Part shown: one piece after another, positions 34,649 through 46,581 of the stretch
Layout of the letters: each line of letters begins with the position of its first letter
How positions within the stretch are numbered: position 1 is the first letter of the stretch
Origin: Amborella trichopoda
Lineage: Eukaryota; Streptophyta; Magnoliopsida; Amborellales; Amborellaceae
Direction of reading: 5' to 3'
DNA: 64,000 nucleotides
Assembly: GCF_000471905.2 (NCBI RefSeq)
Contig: NW_006498220.1
Location: forward strand, 853,410-917,409
Notes under the pieces: generated by a model
Databases searched by the model: none
Seen by the model: only the letters and a program-made list of their open reading frames with translations
What the model was told of the DNA's origin: nothing
Position numbers and translations under genes: made by a program

Positions 34649-37600
34649 TGTCACGACCCCGCCCCCTAACCCCTGCCGTCCCAAACCAGAGGGCGACAGA
34701 GTATGATATTACGATCAGAAGTCACGTACGTCACTCAGGTGGGAGTGGCATCAACACGTTTTAAAAGTGTATAATCAAAGCAAACCAAGAGAAATAAAAT
34801 AAATATATTTCGCCAAGCACTGAAAATTGAATAAATTAGAACCATTACATATCCATATACAGTCTCCATGGTCATAAACAATATCCAGAATATTACAATT
34901 CATCCAAGTCACCAAAGCCTATTAACAAAATTACAAGGCTTCACAAACAAGACAGTACGGCCGACAACCAGCTAACACCTACAAAAAACAAGGAGATCTT
35001 ATATTATAGCATGGGCCTTCAGTCCATCAAACACAATCACCGCCCGCTTGTCTTCGACCTGCAGTCATCAATCTACAAGGGTGGAAGCAAAGGAATGAGT
35101 TAAAAAGCCCAGTAAGTAGATCACGGTATCATGCTTCCTTGCCTATGAATATTATCACACAACACATATCAAGGTTCTAAGCCATGCTCATAAAACATGA
35201 GTCATGCATCACAATTATGTCACAATTATAGGATGATGCATTTCATGGTAGAGGAAGCACAATATACGATGTCAGATATCATATATACTAGCAATCTATT
35301 AAATTTCAACAGATCCACAAAAACAAGAGAGCATAATAAAATCAATAGACACAACCCACTCTCTAGCCCTATTTATCAAGCCATTCTCATATCTCGCAAA
35401 CCAATCATATAACTCAGGTAATCATATATCTCAAGTCAATCTCATAACTCAAGTCAATCACACCCCTCTAGTCAATTACATAGCTGAGGAGGCTACCCAT
35501 CTCGAGCGATGCAATTTGCACAAGGCATTGCCTGGAAGTCACATATCACCTCGTGCACACCTCACTAGTGTCAGTCATGGCCATGCGATACGCTCAAAGC
35601 ATGCCAAGTATTAACATAATAGTCACAATATCATAGTCTTCAACTACCAATGGGTGACCCATTGTATAGTGGTCAATATCACATCTGCTCACACATTCAC
35701 AATATGCTAACGGTTAGATATCACCTCATGCTCACTCAAAAGTCACATATTCCAGTACAGTATACCCCACTCACAATGGAGGACGCATTGCATAGTGATC
35801 ATATCACAGATATCAATTTTACATACAACAGAGTCAGAATACTCACTATCAATGGAGGACCCATTGCGTAGCGGTTAGATATCAGTACCCATATAACAGA
35901 ATAAAAAAGTCCACTACCATTGGAGAACCCATTACGTAGCGTTTATGGTGAATATCACAGTATAACAGTATCAGATTCACATAATAACGGTGTCCATATC
36001 ATAGAATGACAGTATTAGAGTCACGGAATAATAGTATCAGATTCACAGAATAACGGTGTCAGTATCACAGAATGACAATATCAGATTCACTGAATAACGG
36101 TGTCCATTTCATATAATAACAGTATCAGATTCACAGAATAACAGTGTCCATATCACAGAATAACAGTATCAGATTCACATAATAACGTTGTCCATATCAC
36201 AGAATGAGTGTTACAGCAGCAATTTCAAGCCGTGACATCCAGTCGTAAATAAGGTCATAATTTTTTATTCTTTTGGAATTTGAAGACGGTTCGAAAACCA
36301 ATTTTACACTAGACACACCTATCTTTCAAATGGGGGTGGTTTGAAAGAAATCGGACCTTGTTTGGCCCCTCAAAAGTTCAAAAGAATGGAGATATTTCAT
36401 CTAAAATCTGTTGTGCAGTGAAGGCAGTGATATGTCTTTAAATTTACTCCATAACTGACAATCAAGAAGAAATTCTAAAAAGTGCTCAACATGTCTGTTC
36501 AAATGGCAGTGGTTTGGAAGAAAATGGATCCCTTTTGGTCAGTCATGTGATCTCAAGTTTACTTAAAAATATTTCAAACAGCAGTGATTTGAAAGAAAAC
36601 GGACCACATTCGATCGGTCAAAACTCTTAACATTAGAGACATCAGTTCTGTCTTTTTACCAAAACTATCCACAATGATCTACTGGCATGTTTCAAAGCAT
36701 ACCTTTACATAAATAAATAATCAAAGCAAGATGTGAACATGAATATTAAAATAGACTCAGAATTCTTTCCAATGACAGTTATTTTGTGTCATTTGGACTT
36801 CAATTTCTTAGTCAAACTCTAAATACAACAGAAGTAACATTCCTAAAAATCATCACAATCTGTTAGCAATGACATATATACACAAAATGAATCATATCTT
36901 CCAAACTATCAAGAATCTCAGCTAGTCATAAGCACCAAACTCGAAGTAGACTCACAGACCTTTCAAATGGTAGTGATTTGAGGCCAATAGGATATCATTT
37001 TCTTAGTCAAAATCTCATCACAAAAGCATGTAAATTCCTTGGAATATCACAGTACAAACATGACACATTCCAAAGACTATCCCATAACTTTAAATCCATA
37101 CAAGATAACAATATGAAACATTTTCTATCTTAAACTATACTCACACAAGCATCATTCCACAGAATTTTAGGATCCACAAGAGTGATAACAGTGCCCAACT
37201 TATCATACAAAGAAGACCTAATTGCTGGAAAAACATAACATAAACATACATGCTTAACTTCAATGCTAATCGACGTTTTATTCATGCTTAAATCACACTT
37301 TATTCATGCTTAATTCATAGAAATTCATACTTAAATCTCATACTTTCATGCATAAGAATATTTTGCATACTATGGACACATAATAGTATAGTCTACTTAC
37401 CTTGTGCTTCAATGGTGATCCCAAGTCCTTCACACAGCTCACTCTTCAAGTCTCTCAACAATGGGCACAAAGGGCTGGAATTTAAGGGTTCAAAGGAGGA
37501 AAAACATAGGATATAGAGAAAGAGAGAGCTGGAAGATGAGAGCTAGGGTGGTTAAATGGCTAGTGAGAGAAGGAGAGGAGGGGTGTTAACAAGCCACCTC

Positions 37601-38363
37601 CAAGTGGTAAGCAAAAGGGGTGAGGTGGCAACAAGCCACCTCCAAGTGGTAAGTAAAAGGGTGACACTTGAAGAGGGAAAAGAGGTAGTCCCTCATGGAC
37701 TGCCTTATACCAACAGTCTCGGTGGTCCATTCACAACACTCACTGTGGTACATGCACATCGCTTGTCTCTCTTCGCGCACAACGCTGGCCTTTCTTCGTG
37801 CACGGCGTTGACCTCTCTTCGTGCATGGTGTTAGTCTAGTTCACAAGCAGTGTTGCTTCTTGTACGCACGGCGATGCGCAAACGATGCTACTCATCACTT
37901 CCTTCACACATGACAATGATGCGCACGGTGTTGGTCCATTCACGTGCGGTGTTAGCCCAATTCACACGCGATGTTGCCTCAAACAGTGCTAGACCAAATT
38001 ACACAGACGACGCTAGCCTTACACATGCAGTGTTAGCCTTCTTGACACGCACGTCATTCCTTCTCGTTCACGCATGGCGCTTCTTCTTGTTCGGGCATGG
38101 CATTACCCCTTACACTCACGGCGATGCCCCCTTACATTCACGACGATGCCCCCTTACGCTCACGTCAATGCCCCCTCACGCTCATGACGATGCCTCCCTT
38201 CACGAGCAACACTACCTCTTTTTCATTTGCGATGATATCCTTACGCATGCAACGTTAGCCTTCTCCCTTAGCGCTGGGCGTGTGCTCCCTTCTCTGTACT
38301 ACTGTGAGTGTCCTAGTCTCTATTGTTGTGAGCGTCTAAATCCAGAAAATTGGGGTCCTCATA
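34649..38363 (-). repeat. 3' LTR of element D
   Basis: 3715 bases, homologous end to end to 41352-45137. It contains copies of CCCATTGCGTAG-type units (35640-35950), AGAATAACAGTATCAGATTC units of about 44 bp (35950-36200), and a GC-rich CACGGCG-type block (37730-38330). Confidence 0.9.
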
Positions 38364-38679
38364 TCATCCCCCCCTTAAAAAAGGATTTTGCCCCCAAAAT
38401 CATACTTATGAAACCCAACAATCAGGGGAGGGTACCCACACATCCACTATTGTCTCATACAATTATCTATAGCCCCATCTCTAGAAATCATACGGTCTAT
38501 AGTTCATATCTTACACACAGTGTCGCCATTAACCATTCAAATACCTTAGCAATTCAGACATTCCATCAATCTATTCAACCATCTTTAACAAGTTGACACA
38601 CATAAACACAGGTCAATCCATTCAACTCTAAGAAATTTCATTAGTCCAGCCACTACCAGCCATCAATCAATATCAGTCT

Positions 38680-39900
38680 GTAATTAGGTCCGACAATACT
38701 CACAAAGCGGCACCTTACCAATATCAATCGTGTGATGCACTCAAGGCACACACCACAGAAACACAGAGTCACAACACTAGGCCCTGCAATACAGTCAAAG
38801 CAGGCACCTCACTATAATCAATTATAAGGTCAAATCCTGCTACAAGCTAAGAGCAGGCTTTCCATCGGTATATGTCATAATAGCCAGGTCCTACAATACA
38901 CTCAAAGTAGGCACCCTATCAATAGCAATCATGGCCATGCAATACTCTCCAAGCATGTGCCACAGAATTATAGTCAGGCCCTGTCATATGCTCAAAGCAG
39001 GCACCCTACGATCTTGGTCGTGGTCATGTAATACGCTCACATGCACCACAGAATCACAAAGTCGAGCCTACAATACGCTCAATGTAGGCACCACAGTACA
39101 ATCACAATATCAGGTCCTGCAATACGCTCAAAGCAGGCACCCTACAATCATCACAAAGTCAGGCCCTGCAATATGCTCAAAGCAGGCACCTAACTATCAC
39201 AAGGTCAAGCCCTACAATACGCGCAAAGTGGGCATCTTACCATCATCACAAAGTCAGGCTCAGCAATACACTCATAGCATGCACCTAACTATCACAAGAT
39301 CAGGCCCTACAATACGCTCAAAGTCGGCACCTTACCATCACCACAAAGTCAGGCCCTGTAACACGCTCAAAGCAGGCACCTAACTATCACATGGTCAGGC
39401 CCTAAAATATGCTCAAAGTGGGCACCTTACCATCATCACAAAGTCAAGCCCTGCAATACACTCAAAGCAGGCACCTAACTATCACAAGGTTAGGCCCTAC
39501 AATACGCTTAAAGTAATCACCTTACCATCATCACAAGTCAGGCCCTACAATACGCTCAAAGCATGCACCTAACTATCACAAGGTCAGACCCTACAATACG
39601 CTCAAAGTAGGCATCTTACAATCATCACAAAGTCAGGCCCTGCAATACGCTCAAAGCAAGTACCTAACTATCACAAGATCATGCCCTACAATATGCTCAA
39701 AGTAGGCACCTTACCATCATCACAAAGTCAGGCCCTGCAACACGCTCAAAGCACTCACCTAACTATCACAAGGTCAGGCCCTACAATACACTCAAAGTAG
39801 AGACCTTACCATCATCACAAAGTCAAGCTCTGCAATACGCTCAACGCAGGCACCTAACTATCAATCACAATATCAATTAGGGTCATGTAGTATGCTCAAA
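38680..39900 (-). repeat. Tandem repeat in element D, unit about 48 bp in pairs of about 96 bp
   Basis: About 25 half-units of the type CAGGCCCT[GA]CAATACGCTCAAAG[CT]AGGCACC, alternating with ACTATCACAAGGT and TTACCATCATCACAAAGT, so that the true unit is a dimer. It lies between the 3' LTR and the gag region, where pol would be in a full element. It has no coding role. Confidence 0.85.
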
Positions 39901-40249
39901 GCATGCCTAAGACACCGCGTAACACTTGCTACATTCATACCACGTTCCATTCATCACACTTCATTCGCCACACAATTGGCCACACAGGACGTATCATATA
40001 ATACTTATCATTCAACCACTATCAGCTCTCCACTAAATGGGGCAGGTCATACCCCCTAAGCAAAGTTACACACAATTATCATAATAAAGGGTCTCTAAGG
40101 ATCCCCCAAATCAATTGTAAATAATTCAAGCACAATCAGGCAGTAAAGGTCCAAATTTCATTAGATATGCCGAAATATGGTACTACAATAACAGTGAGAG
40201 GAAACAAGGTCTAGCAAAACTTTAGATTTTTAAATTCCAACCAAAACAT

Positions 40250-41220
40250 ACTCCTGGTTCCCCGTAGTCGAGGCCTTAGCTACTTCCCCTTCAAGTGCAA
40301 AGATCCGACCCTGAGCTTTGGGTTTGGGTTCATCCTTCAATGTCTAGCAGTCTCTAATCAGGTGGCCCTACTTGCCACAGTTGTAACATGTCTTGGTCTT
40401 CAGCCAGCACTCAGAAGCCGCATGGCCCTGCTTCTCGCAAGAGGTACAATACACGAGCTGGCTCTGCTTGACGTCTCCCTAGGAGTTCTTTTGAGCCTTG
40501 CCATTCCTCCGACTTTCCTTTTCTCATGAAACCCCAGAGGGTGGGGGCCCTGTCCTTTGCTTCTCTCTCCTCAGTCGATAGTCATCACAATATTTTTCTA
40601 CCTTCTTAGCCAAATCCACCAATTGAGAGAAGGCCTTAAGATTGGCCGACATAACTCTCCCTCTGATATTAGGCCGTATCCCTCTCTCAAACTTACTTGT
40701 CTTTCTAGCCTCCGTATTGATGATATACGACGCGTATTGGGATAATTCTGAAAATTTGGCCACATATTGATCAACGGTCAAATTCCCTTATTATAACTCT
40801 ATGAATTCCACCTCCTTCCTTTCCTTTATCAATTCAGGGAAATATTTTTCATTAAAGGCCTCTAGAAATTCTTTCCAAGTAGGCATTATCTTTTCCTCTT
40901 CTCAGGTTTGCTGGATCGAATGCCACCAATGTTCAGCGTCCTCTTCTAACATGAAGGTACCCAGTCTCAACTTTTGCTCGTCTGAGTACTTGAGGACTCT
41001 AAAGATCTTTTCCACTTGCATTAACCATCTCTCTACTTTCTCTACTCCGCCAAGCCCTAAGAAAGTCGGAGGACCTAACCTCTTAAAATTTTCTATCAAG
41101 TTGTTGTCATTCTGGTCAGGGGCGGGGGTAAACGGGGCCAGCATTGCTTCCATCATCATCTGTGTCATGGCCCCTAAGGTCCTGACAAACTAACTGAGGG
41201 CCTCGGTGTTTTCATTACTG
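40250..41220 (-). pseudogene. Gag region of element D (fossil)
   Basis: Minus-strand gag text. The core at 40902-41168 has P-P-T-F-L-G, V-E-K-V-E-R-W and L-E-E-D-A-E-H-W-W motifs (Retrotrans_gag type). The stretch 40524-40781 has M-T-V-D-Q-Y-V-A-K-F-S-E-L and R-x-R-V-M-like text. Two CCHC-type zinc knuckles lie near 40340-40470 (C-Y-N-C-G and C-T-S-C-E-K-Q-G-H). It matches the gag of E at 55020-55440. Confidence 0.8.
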
Positions 41221-41331
41221 GAACTTGCATTATTGGCCCTCGTCAACCTAAGACACAAACACTCAGTTACTAATCTACCCAAAACTATTATAAAGACCCT
41301 TCTAAATTCCTTAGGCAAATAATCTTATCCT

Positions 41332-41350
41332 AGCTGCTCTAATGCCATAA
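41332..41350 (-). other. Primer-binding site of element D
   Basis: On the minus strand TTATGGCATTAGAGC lies just after the LTR end GTCATGACA. It is a diverged form of the Met-type site TTATGGTATCAGAGC seen in E (54910-54924). Confidence 0.65.
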
Positions 41351-41351
41351 C

Positions 41352-44300
41352 TGTCATGACCCCGCCCCTTGACCCCTGTTGTCCCAAACCAAAGGGCGAT
41401 AAAGTGTGGGATCGCGAACGGAGGTCGCGTACGTCACTCAGGTGGGAGTGTCATGAACATGTTTTAAAAGTGCAAAATCAAAGAAAACCATGAGAAATAA
41501 AATACATATATTCCGCCAAGCACTGAAAACTGAATAAATTAAAACCATTTCATATCCATATACAGTCTCTTATGTCATAAACAATATTCAGAATATTACA
41601 ATTCATCCAAGGCACTAAATCCTATTAACAAAATAAAAAGGCTTCATAAACAAGCCAGTACGGCCAACAGCCAGTTGACACCTACAAAAACAAGGAGATC
41701 TTCAAGTCTAACACGGGCCTACAGTCCATCAAACACGATCACCACCTGTCTGTCTTCGACCTACAGCCGTCAATCCACAAGGGTGAAAGCAAATGAATGA
41801 GCTAAAAAGCCTAGTAAGTAGATCATGATATCCTGCTTCCCTACCTATGAATATTATCACATAACACAGATCAAGGTTCTAAGCCATGCTCATAAAACAG
41901 GAGTCATGCATCACAATTATGTCACAATTATAGGATGAAGCTTTTCATAGTAGTGCGGGCACAATATAAGATGTCAGATATCATATACACTAGCAATCTA
42001 TCAAATTTCAACAGATCCACAAAAACAAGAGAACATAACAAAATCAATAAACACAGCCCCCTTTCTAGCCCTCTTTATCAGGCCATTCCTATATCTCTCA
42101 AACCAATCATATAACTCAAGAAATCATATATCTCAGGTTAATCTCATAACTCAGGTCAATCACACATCTCAAGTCAATTACATAACTCAGGCGACTACCC
42201 ATCTCGGGCTATGCAATTTGCACAAGGCATTGCCGGGAAGCCACGTATCACCTCGTGCGCACCTCACTTTGTATCAGTAATGGACATGCGATACGCTCAT
42301 AGCATGGCAAGTATTCACATAACAGTCAAAGTATCACAATATCCAACTACCAATGGGTGACCCATTGCGTAGTGGTCAATATCACATCGGCTCACACATT
42401 CACAATATGCCAACAGTTATATATCACCGCATGCGCACTCAGAAGTCACATATTTCAGTACAGTATACCCCACTAACAATGGAGGACCAATTGCATAGTG
42501 GTCATATCACATATATCAGTTTTACATTTAACAGACTCAGAATACTCACTACCAATGTAAGACCCATTGCGTAGCGGTTAGATATCAGTACTCATATAAT
42601 AGAATTAGAAAGTCCACTGCTAATAGAGAACCCATTGGGTAGCGTTCATGCCGCATATTACAAGATTCATAGAATAACGGTGTCCGTATCACAAAATGAC
42701 AATATCAGATTAACATAATAAACAGTATCAGATTCACAGAATAACGGTGTCCATATCACAAAATGACAATATCAAATTCATATAATAACAGTTTCCATAT
42801 CACAGAATAACAGTATCAGATTCACAGAATAACGGTGATCCATATCATAGAATAATAGTATCAGATTCACAGAATAACGGAGTCCATATCACAAAATGAG
42901 TGTTTCAGGTGCAATTTCAAGCTGTGCCATCTAGTCGTAAATAGGGTTATAACTTTTGATTCGTTTTGGAATTTGAAGATGGTTCCAAAACCAATTTTAC
43001 AATAGACACACCTATCTTTCAAATGGGATGTTTGAAAGAAACTGGATATTGTTTGGCCCCTCAAAAGTTTAAAAGAATGGAGATACTTCATTTAGAATCT
43101 GTTGTGCAGTGAAGAAAGTGATATGTCTTTAAAATTTACTCCATAACTCACAATCAAGAAGAAATTCTAAAAAGTGCTCAACATGTCCATTTAAATGGCA
43201 ATAATTTGGAAGAAAGTGGACCCCTTTTGGTCAGTCAAAATCCGTGGCGACAAAGGCATAAATTCTGAGTTTTATAGAAGCTGTCTATAATGACATATTG
43301 TTACAATTAATCATATAACTCTCAACTTAAGGAGAATTTTGAAAAGTGTTAAACATGTGATCTCAAGGTTATTCAAAAATCATTCGAACGGCAGTGGTTT
43401 GGAAGAAAACGGACCTCATTTGATTAGTCAAAACCCATGATATCAGAGACATCAGTTTTGTGTTTTTACCAAAACTATCCACATTGATCTACTGGCATGT
43501 TTCGAAGTATAACTTTACATAAATAAAGAATTAGATCAAGATGTGAACATAAATATTAAAATATCTTCGACGGTGATTTTGTGTCATTTGGACTTCAATT
43601 TCTTAGTCAAACTCCCAGTGCAATAGAAGTAACATTCCTGAAAATTATCACAGTCTGCTAGCAGTGACATATATACACAAAACAAAGCATATCTTTCAAA
43701 CTATCAAGAATCTCAGCTAGTCATAAACACCAAACTCGAAATAGACTCATCGACCTTTCAAATAGTTGTGATTTGAGGCCAATTGGATATCATTTGCTTA
43801 GACAAAATCTCATCACAAAAGCATATAAATTCCCTAGAAAATCACAGTACAAACATGACACATTCCAAAGACTGTCCCATAACTTTAAATCCATACAAGA
43901 TATCAATATGAAACCTTTTCTATCTTAAACTAGACTCACGCGAGTATCATTCCACAGAATTTCAAGATCTACAAGAGTGATAACAGTGCTCAACTTATGA
44001 TACAAAAAAGACCCAATTGCTGAAAAACAGAACACAAACATACATGCTTAACTTCAAGTCTAATCCATATTTTATTCATGCTTAAATCACAATTTATTCA
44101 TGCTTGATTCATGGAAATTTATATTTAAATCTCATACTTTCATACATAAGAATCATATTTCATACTATGGATATATAATAACAGAGTCTATTTACATTGT
44201 GCTTCAATGGTGATCCTAAGTCCTTCACACAGCTCACTCTTCAAGTCTCTCAACAATGGGTACGAAGGGCTAGAATTTCTAATGATTCAAAGGGGGAAAA

Positions 44301-45137
44301 ACGTGGGGGATAGAGAGAGAGCTGGGGTGGTTAAATGGCTAGTGAGAGAAGGGGAGGAGAGGTGGCAACAAGTCACCTTCAAGTGGTAAGCAAAAGAGTG
44401 ACACTTGGAGAGGGAAACAAAAAGGCAAAAAGAGGAAAAATGGGGAAAAGAGGTAGTCTCTCGTGGACTACCCTACTCCAACAGTCCCGATGGTCCATTC
44501 ACAACACTCACAGTGGTAGATGCATGATGTTGGCCTCTCTTCGCACACGGCGCTAGCCACTCTTCATGCACGGCGCTGGCCTCTCTTTGCACACGGCGTT
44601 AGTCCAATTCACACGCGGTGATACCTCTTGCGCGCACAGCGATGCGTAAACGGCGCTACTCATCACTTCATTCACGTACGGCATTGCTCCTTGCTGCGCA
44701 CAACATTGGTCCATTCATGCACGGCGTTAGCCCAGTTCGCACGCAGCGTTGCCTCAGACGTGCTGGGTCAAATTACACAAACGGTGCTAGCCTTACACAC
44801 GCGGTGCTAGCCTTCTTGACGCGCGCGACATTCCTTCTCATTCACACATGACGCTTCTTTCTATTCACGCACGGCGTTACCCCTTACACTCGCAGCGATG
44901 TCCCTTATGCTCATAGCAATTTCCCCCTTACGCTCATAGTGATGCCCCCTCACACTCACGGTGATGCATCCATTCACGCATGGTGCTACCTCTCTTTGGT
45001 TCGTGGCGATATCCTTACACACACGGCGTTAGCCTTCTCCCTTAGCACTAGACGTGTGCTTCCTTCTCTCTACTGCCATGAGTGTCCTAGTCTTTATTGT
45101 TGTGAGTGTCTAAGTCTAGAAAATTGGGGTCCTTACA
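41352..45137 (-). repeat. 5' LTR of element D
   Basis: 3786 bases, partner of 34649-38363. The outer end TGTAAGGACCCC (minus strand) is shared with the LTR start of E (TGTAAGGACCCA, 51842). Confidence 0.9.
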
Positions 45138-45142
45138 AGTGT

Positions 45143-46559
45143 GCTAAGGGCTTGTGGAGGGATTGGCATGTGTGCGCCCCTTAAAGAAGGACTTCGGGTG
45201 ACCTGAGGGTCAACCCTGGCTCTAGTAGCATGTCCAGCCTTAAGAGACCTGATGTTGTGAGCATGTGTGTATGATGGAATGACGTTGTGACCATCCCTCA
45301 CAGAGTGAGCAGGCATATGCTGGGAGGGGGGCCTAGGAGCGTACCCCTCATGTGCTCGGGCAGGCGCAGTAGCAATGCTGCCCCGAGCGATGCAATGCAT
45401 ATTATGATGGAATGACATTGTGACCATCCCTCACAGAGTGAGCAGGCATATGCAGGGAGGGGGGCCTAGGAGGGTACCCCTTATGTGCTCGGGCAGGCGC
45501 AACAATAATGCTGCCCCGAGCGATGCAATGCATATGTAAGGTGTGTGCAGGACCAGGTCCAAGAAGAGTCAAACCCTGACAATGCCCAGAGGTAACCTGA
45601 GGTTTGCCCCGAGTGTTGCAATGCATAGGATGTGAAAGGCCAAGTTCAAGAAGACCTGAACGTTGACAGTGTCTTGAGGTAACTTGAAGGTTGCCCCAAG
45701 TGGCGTGATGTTCATGCAAAGGATGTGTATGGCCAAGTCCAAGAAGACCCGAGCCCTGACAGTGTCCTGAGGTAACCTGAGGGTTGCCCCGAGTGGTGCA
45801 GTGTGCATGCAAAAGATATGCAAAGCTAGGTTCAAGAAGACCCAAACCCTGACAGCGTCTTGAGGTAACCTGAGGGTTGCCCCGAGTGGTGCAGTGTGCA
45901 TGCAAAAGATGTATAGCGCTAGGTTTAAGAAGACTCAAACCCTTACAGTGTCCCAAGGTAGCCTGAGGGTTGCCCCAAAGTGTAGCTAGAATGGATGGTC
46001 CACTTGTTTTGGTGGGTGTGCATGAGGTAATGGCTTTAGAGTCGCCTCCACCTGTTGTTAAGCCTCTTGTTACAAGGGCTCGAGGTGATAGAGAATAGGG
46101 GGTAGCCTCGCGGCGACCCTCAGGAGCAACAGCAGATGACCTATCAGTCGCAGGAGAGGGAGGGGCAGCCTTAGGCATGCCCCGAGTAGCGGGACCAACA
46201 AGTGACTTGCCGGTAGCAGCATACATGCTGTGTGTGGTGGCGTGTGGACCACCAATGCAAGGTGCGTTGTCGGAGGGTCCGTCAATGCAAGGAGGTAGGG
46301 AGTGCTAGACTTTTAGGTCCATCCTCACTTCTATCCAAGTGAAGACCTGGGAGCACGACACAGGGTCGATACTCAAGAGAAATGTTGAGAATGAGGTTCG
46401 CGAAACTTGTTCCCGATGAAGACTCACGAATACGGGAATTACGAAATCCCCGATTCTGATAAAGGGGTTGAGCAACCCCAAAGACAAGTGTGTGTTTAGT
46501 GAGTAGGAAACAGAAGAAAGGAAAGGCTAAACAAGAATGATCCAACGATGGGGTAGCAT
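45143..46559 (-). pseudogene. ORF1-type region of element B with internal repeats (fossil)
   Basis: Minus-strand remains include an open stretch 45402-46226 (274 codons). They are homologous in text to the ORF1 regions of A (565-1692) and C (21163-22460). Two repeat systems shape it: a two-copy 130-bp duplication (about 45268-45532) and about five copies of a 92-bp unit containing TTGCCCCGAGTGGTGCA (45540-45985). The beginning of the region (46305-46545) has N-terminal text like M-x-S-G/L-G-L-L-N-P-F-I-R-I-G-D-F. Decayed. Confidence 0.6.
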
Positions 46560-46579
46560 GTCCTTAGTGGAGTTGTCAA
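46560..46579 (-). other. Primer-binding site of element B
   Basis: Minus strand TTGACAACTCCACTAAGGAC, a diverged copy of the Tat/Ogre-type site of A and C, two bases from the LTR end. Confidence 0.65.
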
Positions 46580-46581
46580 GC

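Larger units (their letters stand above)
34649..45137 (-). mobile_element. Element D: Tekay/Del-like chromovirus LTR element, gag only, perfect TSD
   Basis: A 10.5 kb element with 3.7 kb LTRs at 34649-38363 (3') and 41352-45137 (5'). Identical 5-mers AGTGT flank it (34644-34648 and 45138-45142). In element orientation the LTR runs TGTAAGGACCCC...GTCATGACA. A Met-type primer site lies beside the 5' LTR and a purine tract (AAGGGGGGATGA) beside the 3' LTR. The interior (38364-41351) holds a gag region and a long tandem repeat, and I recognise no pol domains. LTRs differ by about 10% over the first 220 bases by eye, so it is younger than B and C. The gag and LTR text match element E, which has a chromovirus-type RT. 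Decayed and probably non-autonomous. Confidence 0.85.

Noticed and set aside
38680-39900. Regular repeats resembling a CRISPR array
   Set aside because: Both parts of the unit are conserved, there are no unique spacers, and it lies inside a plant LTR element.
42867-43091. Minus-strand 74-codon frame
   Set aside because: It lies in the LTR of D and has no counterpart in the other LTR as a conserved frame.
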